Below, piece by piece: positions 30,531 to 42,969 of a DNA stretch of 50,230 nt. Under the pieces are notes generated by a model. That model had not been told where the DNA came from and did not search any database. It saw only the letters and a list, made by a program, of their open reading frames with translations. This DNA is from Amphimedon queenslandica. Lineage: Eukaryota > Porifera > Demospongiae > Haplosclerida > Niphatidae. The stretch lies in the NCBI RefSeq assembly GCF_000090795.2, contig NW_003546458.1, positions 1 to 50,230 on the forward strand, written 5' to 3'. Numbering within the stretch: the first letter of the stretch is position 1; each line of letters begins with the position of its first letter. The translations under genes and the position numbers were made by a program.

Positions 30531-32790
30531 CTAGCTTAAAATATCATCAGCATCAATGATGAGAACAGGCTGTGATTGATCTGAAGTAACCTCTATGTTC
30601 TCATCCTCAATAGTCTCATCCGGTGGAAGGTTTTCCGAGTGAATTAAAGAGAGAAAGTCTTTAGGATCAGTGTCATGTACATCAGTTTCTGTACGCTGAG
30701 TAGTAGTTGGTGATTTAGGTACTACTGGTGATTCAGGTACTACTAGTGATTCAGGTGCTATTGGTGAATCAGGTATTACTCGTGATTCAGATATTACTGG
30801 TGGTTCAGATATTACTGGTGAATCAGGTTTTACTGGTGATTCAGGTTTTACTGGTGATTCAGGTATTACTGGTAGTTCTGTCATTACTGGTGAGTCTGCT
30901 GATTCATTTTGTGGCTCTGTTGAGTGATGATCATTAGTTCTAGCCAGTGATTGTATTAGCTCTTGGATTGCTAGTCTTTTTCGTAATATCTTCTCATCCA
31001 GTGCCCATTCATCTCCCTCTGGCAATGACTTGTTTGACTTTATGCACTATAGTAAGGAGAAGAAAAGTATGGGAGAAGGAATTGATAGTTGGTTATACAT
31101 GGATAAATGTACATGAAATCATTAGTACACTACTGATTGAATAAATGAGATCTATTGACTTATTTGAGTAGGACAAAAATATACTCTAATTCAATTATAC
31201 TCAAGCAGCACACTCAACCCACAACAGTGCATATAATAATAATAGTAGTAAAATCACACCATAAATATTATTATTATTACTATTATGAGTCATGTACCGT
31301 TACTACAGGAGTGTATTACATGATATAATAATACTGTGTAATGTGTATTGGTTAAGTGGTTATATACCACGTACATTACCTCAAACAAGCTCTCAGTATA
31401 AGTCAATAGATACACACCACAGTCGTATGTATTCGTTTGGCCAGGAGCCTATAACAACAAGAGAATCATATCATCATTGTACATGTAACTATACTGCATG
31501 GACTGATGTATAATAATAATAATAGTCCAACTCACTGGTGGGTATGATACTGGTAACTTGCTAAAGTCTCTCTCTTCTCCATATTTACCCAAATACTCTT
31601 GAGCAAGATAACTATAATACACACACACACACACACACACAACATAATAAAGAGGTACATTTAATATGTAAAATTTGAGAGATGCCAGGGGTGTAGTGAG
31701 GGTATGGAGGCTTGCCAAAATTAAAAAGATAATTTGGCATCTCCATAATACATATGTAGGCTTGATAATAATTAAATTCGTAATGATAATAATTCCTTCA
31801 CGTTAACAGTTGTACATTATAATAAGATCAACGCATGCCATTGTGATCATAGGGTGAAATCCCTTACCATCTTAAACTAGAAACTACACCCCTTCGCCTT
31901 ACAAGCATAGAGTCTAGGACAACAATGGAAGGCCTAGAAAAAAAGAGAGAGGGGGGGGGAGAGAGAGGGAGGAAAGAGAGAGAGAGAGAGAAAAAAGGAA
32001 AGAGGATATGAAAGAAAGTCGAAAGGTGAATGAAGGAGAGGGCAGTGAGTGCAGGAAAGAGAGTAAGGAAGAAGGAAGGAATTGAAGGAATATACAGTAT
32101 ACATATAGCCCAAAAGGTAAACAAACACTCACTCCAACTCAGTGTCCTCTTCCTTCATAAACGAATCAGGTGAGACTATAATAGCTAAAAACCAATGTGA
32201 CCTACAACAAACAAAAAATACACGCAGCAAAAACACCAATGTACATGTATACATGTCTTTAGTACATGTGTGTACATATACATGTACATGTATATACAAC
32301 ACTAATAGACACACACACAGACAGACAGACAGACAATCAGCATTGTACTACAATTACGTAAGCTGGATGGGAGATGTCATTACATGCAATGTTTGTCCTT
32401 GAGTCAATGATGCACTCTTTGTCTGTTGTCAATAAGTAAACTAGTCTACTGACCTGTAGCAGACCGGTACCACAATGAACTTCTTCTCAAATATATTAAT
32501 GTGCTTAGTCCAGGACTTGACTCTGAAGTGAATGCGTTCGGGGGTCTTTGAAGACCTGATAATAGTTTGTAATTTAAATTAGTCCAAGAAATTCATTTTT
32601 AGCAATAGTAATAGTAATGATAGTAGCAATTATGATGATGCGATAATAGTACAATGAAGGTATTTGTACTTTGAAGGGTCTTTGGTTCCATCAGTCAAAC
32701 GACTGAAAAAGAATGAGTTAAATATATGAACTTGATTAGCTTTCTCTTCTAAAGTGTCCCATAAATACCTGGAGAAGAAAGAGGGAGAGA

Positions 32791-32842
<52 letters not shown>

Positions 32843-34435
32843 AAGATTGATTAAAGAAAGGTCAAAATAGAGGAAATTAAGAAGAGGTGATAATTAAGGT
32901 CGTGAGAAAGACAGTGCTAATGGTGTGTTCTTGACAAACACGAGGAGCTGTTTACTAACATTAAATAAAAGTTAATGATTTTATCATTGAGGTATTCCCC
33001 AATCTGGAGACACTGCATATCAAGTCCAGTGATTGAGAGAACAGTGTTACTTTGCTTTGGCTTATAAGTTAAAACACTAGAAGAAATAGAGGGAGAACAA
33101 TGATAAAATAAAACAAAACAAGAACAAAAAATACTGCATGTATAGATAAGATATACATTGTTAGATCTAGAGAGAGTTTAGGAGGCTTTTGATCAACAGA
33201 AATCTCACATTTTCAGCCTCAAAGTCTCCTATTTTTAGTTAGATTGATCCTACATCTATATCTAGCAATAAATATACAGTATAATACTTACACAGCGTCA
33301 TTGGGTATTGAGAGACGAGGTACAGGATAGAGAGGAGATAAAATGGATGATGATGGCGTACATGTAGAAGTGTCTGTGAGTCTTAGAGACCGTCTTCTCA
33401 AAGGTTTATCGTCAATCATGACATCGTTGATATCAAGGGTGTCGCCTGTTACTATAAATAGTGACATGGTTACTATAAATAGTAACTCAATGATATACAT
33501 TACCTGGGTGATTTCGAGCTATCTTTTGCAAAAGTTCTTCAACGTCTGATGGTCTATGAAATAAATTAATCAATTATTAATATTAAAATCACAGCAGGTC
33601 TACTACATGTACTGTGATTTAACAGAGAATGCATGAAAAATCGTTATTTTAATCAATATAATTCTTACTTAATCTTCTTCAGTTTATCCAGACCATCAAA
33701 AACCTATAGAATAATAAAAAAGGCAATCACTAGTTACAGTCCATTAACGACACACACTAAAATCATAACAACCCAGGGCTATCATTGTTCTCATACTCAA
33801 TACCACACGTGACTGCAAAATTAGCCAATACATGTATAAGAATCATAAAGTATATACACAAAAGACAAAATTTCTCACTAAAAAGCCAATTGATTAAATT
33901 TTTATAAGAAAATCAGGGCTTGTGTACAAAATGTGCATACACTCACCCATTCAAAAATTTGATGAAATGGGTTCATTGTTTTGTATCAACATATTAGGGA
34001 CTGGAGGAGTTTATAAATGCATGGAACCTGACAAGGCAATCATGGGTTGTCCTACTGTCATATTTCACAATTAACACATTGCCTTAAATATACTCATACG
34101 ATACAACTGTACAAATTACAAAATAATAAATAATTATCACTGCAATGTATTACAAATATGATATGATTTTTTACATAATAAGACGTAATCCAGTGACTAA
34201 GCACATGTGCAGGTTAGCACTGGACGTTGTGTACATGTATATAAGAATTCTGTGTACGCATCACATGCTAACGTTATACTGTGGATAGAGTACATGACCT
34301 TTCTGTATGCACACACACGATGGAAGCGTTGAGAATAAATTGGTTGCTTACCCTCTCAAAATTATCAATGGTGATCTTGTCGGGCTTGGACTTCAATTTA
34401 ATAACAATGTATAAATCTGAAAATAAATAATAACA

Positions 34436-34527
<92 letters not shown>

Positions 34528-37500
34528 GAATTCACTGTACAAATATGTACCATCAATATTCCAGAATTTGTAGGCATTCAGTTTCGACTCCAACTTGACA
34601 ACTTCTCTCTTATATATGGTGCTAGGGAGATGTATAACAATGGCCATTGGGGGGGACGAGAAGCAATAACAGATGGACTGCATTTCAGAGTACTTCAGGT
34701 AAATATTAGCAGAGAATGTTCGATACTCAACTATAATGGTCATCATTTCAGGCTCGAGCTATAGGTAAATAAAATATGAAGAATATTTAAAACATTAATG
34801 TGTTAATTATTCTTCATATAATGTCACAATAACTCTTCACTCAATATTCCCAATATTCTCCTCTCTTTCTGCATTTCTTTTACTCTCTCCCTCCCTCCCT
34901 CTCTCCCTCCCTCTCTCTCTCAGACTATAGTGTACCTCCACTTGTATAGGAAGTGTAGACAAGGATCCAATCAAAATTTGAGACACAAATGCATGTATAT
35001 CAACACAGTCCCAGTCATAGCCAGTGGAGAGAGTAGGAGCAGATGATGCCGCAGAACGGAGCGAATAACGAGTAGATTGAGATGGTGTCTAAAGTGAAGG
35101 AGAAGGGGGTCAGGTACATTGTATAATGCGTATAGTGCACTGTATCATTTGTACCTGATTTACAATCTGAACACACTCTTCCTCATCCAGACATACAGGG
35201 TCTAGAAAAAAGTGAAAGAAAAATAGATATAAAACTAGAGATAAAACTTTATAGAACAGACACAAGATATACATATATATATATGTTTTTCATGAAGTGT
35301 AATGCTATCCATACAATTGTTATGGAGTGTGCATGCGGCCACATGGAATTACTATCAAGGGAAGATCCTGGTTTGACTTGGGATTCAGATCCTTTACTGT
35401 TTCCTCCGTAAAAGGATAGCCTTGGACTAGAACCACCTAATAAGATAATTAAATCATGAATCACACCAAATACTACACAATCAGGGTTTCCCACAAAGCA
35501 TGTTAAAAAGAGCAGAATAGCATTAAGTATGTTTCATGGGCTGACAAGCACTACAATACTAGTACATGGCAAAAAATCAAATTTGATCGGGATCAGTTCA
35601 CACTTTTTCTACACAACATAAGTACATGTATATGCATCAGAAAAAATTATAAAAATAGAAATTCTCTCCAAGTGATTTTTGTCAAGATACCCTGTACTAT
35701 AGTACAGGGTCTTTGATCCAATTTTTTTAGCAACTTGGCATCCACTGATATGAGGACTATACCAAAATCCTGTCAAAAACATCGAGTATAGTGTTTTTCA
35801 AATAATTAGAGTAACTTAGTACAAGGCACATTAGGACAACACAACAACAGTAATAAAACACTCTTCTTACTCTTCTTCTTCAACTGGCTACCTTTATTGC
35901 TGCTACCTTTTGCCACTCTCCTAGTAACATTAAAGATTACATGGACCAGTACATATGAAATGTCCTCTATCAATTACTTTTTCTTAGTACTAGGTGTATA
36001 TGTCTTATCCGGCTCAAAATCATCATCATCATCATCATCAGAGAGGTGACATATCTGCTGTCTTCTCACTTCCTTCTTCTTATTAGCTTCATTGATTGTA
36101 TTCTTCATTAGCTCCTCCCCGCCTATATTGGCTTTTTTGAATCTATTGATGTGAGGAGCCTTTAGGTGACTGATATTGACTTTCCTCCCATTACTCCTAG
36201 TCCTAAAGCAGTAGTAGCATATTATAGTACATATAAAGAATAGTTCATGACTCTGCTAGCTATAATAAAGTACACAGGGACTCAAGAAGATTATACAATG
36301 GATTGTAACTGTATAGAACATACATAGTACAACTCAATATTAAATACAGTACTTGTAGACACATGCAGGTCATACAGTATGTTACTCAATAGCAGGATTA
36401 TAGTACTACACCGACTGACAAATAAGTACCTTGCTGTCCTTGAACTTATCCATGATGGTTTTGGTAAAGACAGTTGTCCAAAATTCATTTCTCCAACTTT
36501 AATAGTAGTGGGACCAACAGGTCTAGCGATAGCTGGTCCATGAACAAGTGGATCAGGAGGTATAGAGCTTGATGAGGATCCAGTCTCACCATCATCTTCT
36601 ATTACTTCATCTTCTTCTCTTCGTATTCTTAGATTTGATGGCAGAGTCCCTTTTCTCCTCTTGAAGGAAGGGAATGATTTTCTAGAGAATTCCTAAAGGA
36701 ACAATAAGATGAGGTAAGACACATTGAGCACTTCAGACATTGGAGCAATCAACGCCCTCAAATCAAGGGAGCAGTGAAGCTTTCAAGCTCCCCCATTGTG
36801 TGCATTATAAGACCACACAATAAGATCACAGGAAATTATCCAATGCCAGATATGGCAATGGAATATTAGCATCATCATGCACTCTTGGCACATGTACTAT
36901 ACATGGAAATGCTGTAGGGAAATAATAAGAATAAAAACCATTTTATTTTAACAAATTACATACATGTACATGTGTGTGTGACATGAATCTAATCAATATT
37001 GTACTGGCAGTTATTAATAAAATTAACATCCATGCCTTGCTCCTATTATATACATGTATCGTAACATGTACACAATAATTGAGTTATTGTATCGATTGGC
37101 TTGCAACTGCTAGCATTATGACAACAATGAGCAGTAACAGGTCAAACTTAATGGAATTAGTAAAGCTCCAGTATCAACTGGCCAGCATCAACAAACAATA
37201 GGTTAATGCATTTATGTACAAAATGATAAACTGCCAAAACATGAGCAGCGCCAGGTACATGTAGATCTCACTGCCAATATATACTTATTCCAGTAAATGG
37301 GGGAGAAGCTAATGAAAATGAAAAAGGGAATAAAGGAAGTGTTATATCACTGATAAAGGACAAAGGGTATACTATACTAGAGTGGTAGTACATACGGGAC
37401 TATGACTCACTCCCACAGGTACTGACTCTCAGTTAGTAGTATACGCCCACAACATTCACAAGTATCGCATAAGGACATCCTATACGCCCACATAGACACA

Positions 37501-39086
37501 CTCACTGGATCCACACGCAAACAAACAAATAAATACTGAAACAAAGCCAAAGATTATAAGGCACATTTAAAGCAATGATTGTAAACAATGGAGACTGGCC
37601 CAATAATAATGATAATAACAAAAATGCAATAAACCGTTGTGATATTTTTTGTTCACGATAAAACATGCAATCTTGTTGTATCTGTATAGCTGAAATTGGC
37701 AGGAATTATAATTTGGTGCTTTTGTAAAAGTAGTAATTTTGCAGGTGATGATTCATGTTCAAAGTATAACAAAATGATGGTTTTTATTTTCATCCAATGC
37801 CAAACCATCGATGTTATAAATCCCTTCTGGTATAACAATGGAAACGAATGAATGTAAAAGGGGAAAGTACTAACGACTAAAAATGTATTCCAAGACAACA
37901 AACTCAATACATAAAAGTGTACACACTCGTCCTATTGATCCCTATCTTATCAAACCAGTCTAGTACAATTATGTGGTGGGCTCACTCAAGCCTTAGGAAT
38001 GAAGCTACAGTAAATATTTTATGTGTATTTCCTATAGCGACAAACTGTCTCAAAAGAGAAGGAGTACATTCACGGAAGAATGAAGGTGGAAACTGTACAA
38101 ATCCTTAAATGTTCTGATCTAATCTCACCTGAATAAGGCATTAACCTTTAAACTGTACATTAGCAATAGGCTGGCTGGACTGTGCATAAAGAAATCCCCT
38201 TTGCTGTTTATGTGGACAATTTAATGTGATATTTTCTTATAAAGCTCAAGCTTGTCGTCAAACAGACTTTGCATAAAGAAATCCCCTTTGCTGTTTATGT
38301 GGACACACTAATCCAGTTACTGGAGGCTCAGAAAGTCTGTTTGACGACAAGCTCAAGTTTATATAAAAATATCACATTAAATTGTGTTAAGATAAAATTC
38401 ACAGGTACGCATTGGATGTCAAGAATCCAAAGACTTGGAATTTTAGTAATAGCCAAAATGATGGAAGGTGTCATCGAATGATACTCCACACGTGTGAGGA
38501 GGGCCAGGTGATGGAATCAACAGTAATCAACACTTTTGCCTGAAATATTTATGCGTCTCCATGCATCTCCATGACAGCAAGTAAAATAATGAAATTAATA
38601 TCAATTAATATTGAATATGTTTAACACGTACATGTATTAAATATTAAACTCTTATACAATGTATGCCACTGTACTCGTGCATATTTGTGCTATTATCATC
38701 ACCATGGTTAATCATCATACCCCATTAATAAAAGTATATCAGAATACACATTAATATGACAAATTTAAACTAAATTTGCATAATCAGACATTAAACGAAG
38801 GCCCTAGTGTAACTATAAAAAATAAATAGCATTCTATTGTTGAAGTACCCACAGAGTAACATCGATTGTTATTGTTACCTCTGGTTTCTTGTGTTTGTCA
38901 TAATCTCCATCACAAGACACATCTTCAGAAACATCTAATATTACATCAAAATCACTAGAATATCCACGGGATCGCTTTGTTGAACTATCCAACTCTAAAA
39001 TAGAGGGTATAGTATCACAGGCACATCAAGAGAAACTTAATAAAAATTTTAAAACCTTTTTTATCTTCTGCACCTCTTTTCGCCAT
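30531..39086 (-). CDS. SENP6/7-type SUMO protease (Ulp2 branch, C48 family)
   Basis: Cysteine protease expected to trim poly-SUMO chains in the nucleus. Exons (minus): 39086-39056, 38994-38879, 36692-36430, 36202-35978, 35920-35871, 35436-35353, 35201-35155, 35088-34936, 34758-34551, 34416-34352, 33703-33669, 33553-33504, 33451-33292, 33076-32960, 32768-32670, 32555-32454, 32201-32133, 31933-31868, 31611-31536, 31448-31380, 31046-30531. The frame closes over 866 residues. Catalytic parts: GEYLNDKIINFYL, HIFNSFFF, WTKHINIFEKKFIVVPV, then His604 (SHWFLAI), Asp632 (VVLDSM), Gln676 and Cys682 (GQTNTYDCGVYLL). Basic and acidic low-complexity N-terminus; residues ~325-450 are an unrecognised folded-looking region. 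SUMO-interaction-like motifs: DVILDVSED, PVCLDEEE, PVLIIDADD at the C-end. A PESPV-type repeat fills the tail. Assigned to SENP6/7 rather than SENP1-3/5 by the FYLxYLW and HIFNSFF pattern; the two paralogues cannot be separated. Confidence 0.93.
30711..30900 (-). repeat. 15-bp coding minisatellite in the SENP tail
   Basis: About a dozen imperfect copies of a 15-bp unit (GATTCAGGTATTACT on the plus strand) encode on the minus strand PESPV/PDSPV/SEPPV-like pentamers. All copies keep the frame. Unit changes are mostly in the second and third residues (V/I, K/I/V), typical of replication slippage under frame constraint. Confidence 0.75.
32781..32839. repeat. (GA)n microsatellite in SENP intron
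   Basis: An almost pure GA run directly beyond the acceptor of the exon at 32768-32670. On the transcribed strand it is a CT tract, so it may serve as the polypyrimidine tract of that intron. Confidence 0.8.
34438..34526. repeat. (AAT)n microsatellite in SENP intron
   Basis: About 29 pure AAT units lie between the exons at 34758-34551 and 34416-34352. This is the longest pure microsatellite in the window and is likely to be polymorphic. Confidence 0.9.
35482..35750 (-). mobile_element. Inverted copy of the 186-bp repeat element in SENP intron
   Basis: One terminus, CAGGGTTTCCCACAAAG at 35482, matches the right end of the MITE at 19080-19607, followed by GCTGACAAGCACTACAATAC and a GTACATGGCAA word. 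One family unit in reverse orientation has the perfect CCCTGTACTATAGTACAGGG at 35690-35709. The other terminus is not clear, so the right edge is approximate. Confidence 0.7.
36693..38878. other. SENP intron 2; no exon seen
   Basis: A 2.2-kb intron. It contains the nested direct and inverted repeat at 38183-38385 and several ACATGTA words. Open frames near 37653-38108 lack splice support. Confidence 0.5.
38183..38385. repeat. Nested direct repeat and hairpin in SENP intron 2
   Basis: A 36-bp direct repeat (TGCATAAAGAAATCCCCTTT...GGACA) lies at 38183-38218 and 38270-38305. A 54-bp inverted repeat has arms 38216-38269 and 38332-38385 (CAATTTAATGTGATATT... against ...AATATCACATTAAATTG) with only a few mismatches. 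The second direct-repeat copy forms most of the 62-bp loop. Confidence 0.8.
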
Positions 39087-39147
39087 TTTCTTTTAAGGTG
39101 TGGTTTGTCACGCCCACACCCAAACACTGGGTGTGGTTCATTATTAA
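39087..39147. promoter_or_regulatory. 61-bp bidirectional promoter, SENP and BCAS2
   Basis: Only 61 bp separate the minus ATG of SENP (39086) and the plus ATG of BCAS2 (39148). The interval has GGTGTGGTTT (39097-39106), CACGCCCACACCC (39109-39121) and GGGTGTGG (39129-39136): CACCC-type boxes on both strands, like the RPB6/CYB5R4 promoter. No TATA box is seen. Both start codons read AAATGGCG. Transcription start sites must lie inside this interval or inside coding sequence. Confidence 0.65.
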
Positions 39148-41186
39148 ATGGCGGACGGTGGACCTGAGGCAAGAGGAGGCATTGGAGACTCTTTGGTTGA
39201 TGCTTTACCCTATATTGATAAAGAATATGATGACCCTGGTCTAAAAGATGCTGTAAGATTATAAAAAAGGAATGCAGGCCTATTTCAAGGCCAATAAATT
39301 GTATTTACTAACAAATTAATTTCTAGTTTTATTAAGTTCAATCACACTTGATTTGACTATATATGTGTATTTAGATAAATGGTGGCTGTATATAGCTAGT
39401 GTGTGGTATCTGTTTTAAAAACGTGCCTAATTTTTAATTAAAATTTATTATTTTAAGTTAAGATTAAATTTTATTGGCATCTAGCAAAGCAATTTATAAA
39501 TTCTTGATTTGATATATTTAATACAATTTTAATGCATTATTAGGCATTACAGTTGATCGATGAAGAGACTAAGAGATACAGACCTACTAAGAACTACATT
39601 GACTATCTACCAGTACCTCGTGAATCATTTGAATCACCACTACTGAAGATTGAGATGGATAGACTAGCTTCACGCCAACCAATGGAAACTTTAAGTATGA
39701 AAAGGTAATAAGATACAGTGCAACAAAACAACTTAATAGGATGTACATGTATAGCTGACATAATTATTAATAAACATTTATTTTTGTCCATTCAACTGAT
39801 TGCAATATTTTTTATCTTATGTGAGATGCTATTACAGTGTAGTTTCTTAGTGTTTAATACTCTAGTACTGATACTTTGTTCTAATGTTCTGTAGATATGA
39901 GTTACCTCAGCCAAGTGCTGCTCAGAAGAATGATGTAGGAGCATGGCAAGACTCTGTTAGTAATTCATGTGCTCAGTTGGAACATCAAAATGAAAGGTTC
40001 ATTGTTTGACCATTGACTGTATGTACATGTACTGTATGTAGTTAAGGCTGGCATTTCATCAAAAATGGGTAGGAGAGAATTCTGCACTTTTATAATTTTT
40101 TTCTGATACATATACTTGTTCTTATGTTATTTATCAAGTTTGAAATGATTCAGATCAAAATTAGATTTTTTACGAATTTTAAAATTTGCTCAAGAATCAA
40201 ATCAAAGTCCCTGTACAGGGCCCTGTACAGTACAGGGCCACTAGCCAAATTTTGCCAAAAATGGGTAGGAGAGAATTCTGCACTTTTATAATTTTTTTCT
40301 GATACATATACTTGTTCTTATGTTATTTATCAAGTTTGAAATGATTGCGATCAAAATTAGATTTTTTTAATGAATTTTTAAAGTTTCTCAAAAATCAAGT
40401 CAAAGTCCCTGTACTGTAGTACAGGGCCGCTAGCCAAATTTTGCCAAAAATGGGTAGGAGAGAATTCTGCACTTTTATAATTTTTTCATGCCCTTATGTT
40501 ATTTATCAAGTTTGAGGTGATTTCGATCAAAATTGGAATTTAAAAAACTTTTTTAAGTTGCTCCAAAAATTTGGCCGAATAATAAATTCTCTTTGGGTCA
40601 TTTCTATGAAAGATTATGGAGGGACATAATTTTGCTACTTTACTTTGCATAGGATTGTAAATTTGGAGTTGCTATCACAGTATGGCAGTAATGAATGGAG
40701 ACTACACAATGAGTAAGTGCATAAATACACTAGCTACTATATTATACGTTACTTATAACAAAGAATGCATTCAGACCTAATGAGTTGTAGTAGCATGATC
40801 TACGTGTACTTTCTTAATTTTTGTGATAGGCTTATGTCTCGTATGGTTGATCGCGAAACTAAAGAACTTCGATCGCTAAAGTATGTCTCCATGTAGAGTG
40901 GGCAGTGTTTAATTGTTGGTATAGAAACCAAGTACAGGAAGTGAACTGGCAGAGGAAGACTGAGCAGACTAATGTTGGTACACAATTAGAGGAATTGAAT
41001 AACCAGTTAGTTCTTAATCACGAATTATTATCTTGTTTTTTCTTACTTCTTACTAGCTGGATGACGTTAGTTTATAGAAATTTTGAAATTGAGAGAGAAT
41101 GTTTAAAAGTTCAGAGAGAAAATGAATTTTTGAAAAGGAAAGCTGAAGAAAGACAAGGACAACAACAGCAAGACGATGAGTCTTGA
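39148..41186 (+). CDS. BCAS2: Pre-mRNA splicing factor SPF27 (BCAS2), PRP19 complex
   Basis: A subunit of the PRP19/CDC5L complex, needed for spliceosome activation in the nucleus. Exons: 39148-39252, 39544-39704, 39895-39996, 40653-40712, 40830-40880, 40925-41005 and 41057-41186 (TGA). Frame and phases close over 229 residues (human 225). Conserved blocks: [103 protein letters not shown] and NFEIERECL. The C-terminal half is helical/coiled coil with a Q-rich tail. A 186-bp-family repeat array sits in intron 3 (40050-40640). AATAAA lies at 41301-41306. It is convergent with the patatin pair. Confidence 0.95.
40050..40640 (+). repeat. 186-bp-family repeat array in BCAS2 intron 3
   Basis: Three units; the palindrome is CCCTGTACTGTAGTACAGGG at 40407-40426. 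Near 40208 it is expanded to a double form (CCCTGTACAGGGCCCTGTAC...). This locus shares private changes (ATGGGTAGGAGAGAATTCTG, ATACTTGTTCTTATGTTATT), so its units have homogenised locally. Confidence 0.85.
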
Positions 41187-41358
41187 TTGGAACACTGTAC
41201 TTGAACTAAGACCATTAGCAGACCCAATTTTGTTTGGTTTAACTATTGTCTACGTACATGTAGCTTTACAAATTATCAAGATTAAACAAATTGTGATGTT
41301 AATAAATTAAATTAAGTCACTAATAAGGATACGTAAAATGTTTATAAGTTTAATAATG

Positions 41359-42969
41359 TCATTTTGATAGCAGAGTCTTAGCAACATCATCAATCATTTG
41401 AGGATTATCCAAGTAATACATTTGAGTATTGTACAGCATCTCAATGAGTTTTGCTGGATCAGAGCAATCCAGTGGTACATCTTCAGCTAGAGGAGGCGTC
41501 AAACGAAAGTATGGACAACCAAAGGCATCACAAAAGGACTGAGCACGAATGATTTCTTGTCCATCAGACTGCATTACCTCATTCAAAAAATGCTGTGTGA
41601 GGTTCCCAAGAGCTTGAAGATTTTTTGTAACGTTCTTGAATATGGAGGATGGATTTGGCAGGAAAATTTCCACATCACCAATTTCTTGTGGTTTGGTAGC
41701 ACCAGTGCCAATAGACACCACACACCCAAAATCAACACACATCCCCTCTTTCTTTACTTGCTGGATAATTTCAGCCATGCTATCAACTGTAGGATTATTG
41801 CAGATCAGGCCACCATCAAGAAGCTTCAAGTCATCAAGTAAAGGGAAATAAGTAGGGGCAGCAGTACTAACACGACATGATTCCCATACCTTACGCTCTG
41901 TTGGGCCTGCTAGTCCATCTCTTGGTTCACCATAACTTGTTAATAAGTGAAGCTTATAAGGACTGACATTTCCCAGTGCTGATGTAACAATCACACGACA
42001 ATCTATGTCCAGATCAGCCATTACTCTTTCCTTTGTGAATATATCCTGAAGGAATCTATCCATTCGTTCACCTCTTTCTGGGAAAGGCCCACCAAACACA
42101 TTCACAGCCCCACGATGGACAATAGCACGACCACTGTACCCATCAACTTTCAAATATGGTAAAGCACAAGCTGCAATCCCACCTGAACTTGTACCAGCTA
42201 CGTAATCAAAGTAATGATATAAATTCTTGGCTTTGGGATCAAGCTGCATTATTCGTTCTTCAATGTTGATGAGTGCGTTAGTGACATTAAATGCTCGTAC
42301 ACCACCTCCGTCCACACTGAGGAGAAAGGCCCCAGAGCTGCCGCTGTTTTTAGGTGGAACGTCAGGATGCTCAGCAAAGTATTCGTGGGATTTAGCTTGC
42401 AATTCAACAGCTTTAGTTAAAGCCTTTTCAATTTGAGCAAGTTCTGGACCAGATGCAGTCCTTTCACTGCTAGATGCTAAACTGAAGACGTGTGCCACTG
42501 CATCCATGAAGCTAGGGGTCAATGATAGTTCACTACTCATTTCACGTGCTACATCAATAGGTGTCTTGCCAAGTTTATTAGTAATCAATGGATCAGCATT
42601 ACAGGCAAGGAGCCCTTTGACAAGGACTACATTTCCAGTACAAGTGGCAATGTGAAGAGGAGTGTCACCTGTTGTTTGATCCTGTGAGTCAGGGCTGCTC
42701 CCAAACAGGAGGAGACTAAATGCTGTCTTCAGGTAATTTAACTCAGCAGCTTTTATCAATGGGCTCTTACCATCCTCATCAAAATAATCATAGAGAACAC
42801 TACTGGTCAATCTTCTCAATAGTCGAGGTTTTGAACCCACTGGGGGTGTTGGTGTTGTCCTTTCCACACGACAACCTCTGGAGACAAATATTTCCCATAA
42901 TTGCTCTGAGACTTCATCATCGTCTACTTTCCAATCAAAACGAACAGAACATTTAGTAAAGGTAGCCAT
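41359..42969 (-). CDS. Ankyrin-patatin phospholipase (iPLA2-like), copy 1, intronless
   Basis: Predicted calcium-independent phospholipase/lipid acyl hydrolase of 536 residues in a single exon, starting at the ATG at 42969. An N-terminal region (FDWKVDDDEVSEQLWEIF) is not recognised. Ankyrin repeats follow at about 64-145 (GKSPLIKAAELNYLKTAFSL, GDTPLHIATCTGN, GKTPIDVA). The patatin domain runs from about 212: the oxyanion-loop glycines DGGGVR (220-225), GTSSG (259-263) with the nucleophile Ser261, and DGG (385-387) with the catalytic Asp. The Ser-Asp dyad is complete, so activity is likely. RG of the classical GGGxRG is RA here. It is next to a near-identical second copy in the same direction. 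No introns are present, although all surrounding single-copy genes have many. Confidence 0.92.
   Translation of the reverse strand: MATFTKCSVRFDWKVDDDEVSEQLWEIFVSRGCRVERTTPTPPVGSKPRLLRRLTSSVLYDYFDEDGKSPLIKAAELNYLKTAFSLLLFGSSPDSQDQTTGDTPLHIATCTGNVVLVKGLLACNADPLITNKLGKTPIDVAREMSSELSLTPSFMDAVAHVFSLASSSERTASGPELAQIEKALTKAVELQAKSHEYFAEHPDVPPKNSGSSGAFLLSVDGGGVRAFNVTNALINIEERIMQLDPKAKNLYHYFDYVAGTSSGGIAACALPYLKVDGYSGRAIVHRGAVNVFGGPFPERGERMDRFLQDIFTKERVMADLDIDCRVIVTSALGNVSPYKLHLLTSYGEPRDGLAGPTERKVWESCRVSTAAPTYFPLLDDLKLLDGGLICNNPTVDSMAEIIQQVKKEGMCVDFGCVVSIGTGATKPQEIGDVEIFLPNPSSIFKNVTKNLQALGNLTQHFLNEVMQSDGQEIIRAQSFCDAFGCPYFRLTPPLAEDVPLDCSDPAKLIEMLYNTQMYYLDNPQMIDDVAKTLLSK

Noticed and set aside
31864..32132. 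Several overlapping minus-strand Ser/Leu-rich frames
   Set aside because: They read through the GA-rich intron between the SENP exons at 32201-32133 and 31933-31868; the spliced chain explains the conserved parts.
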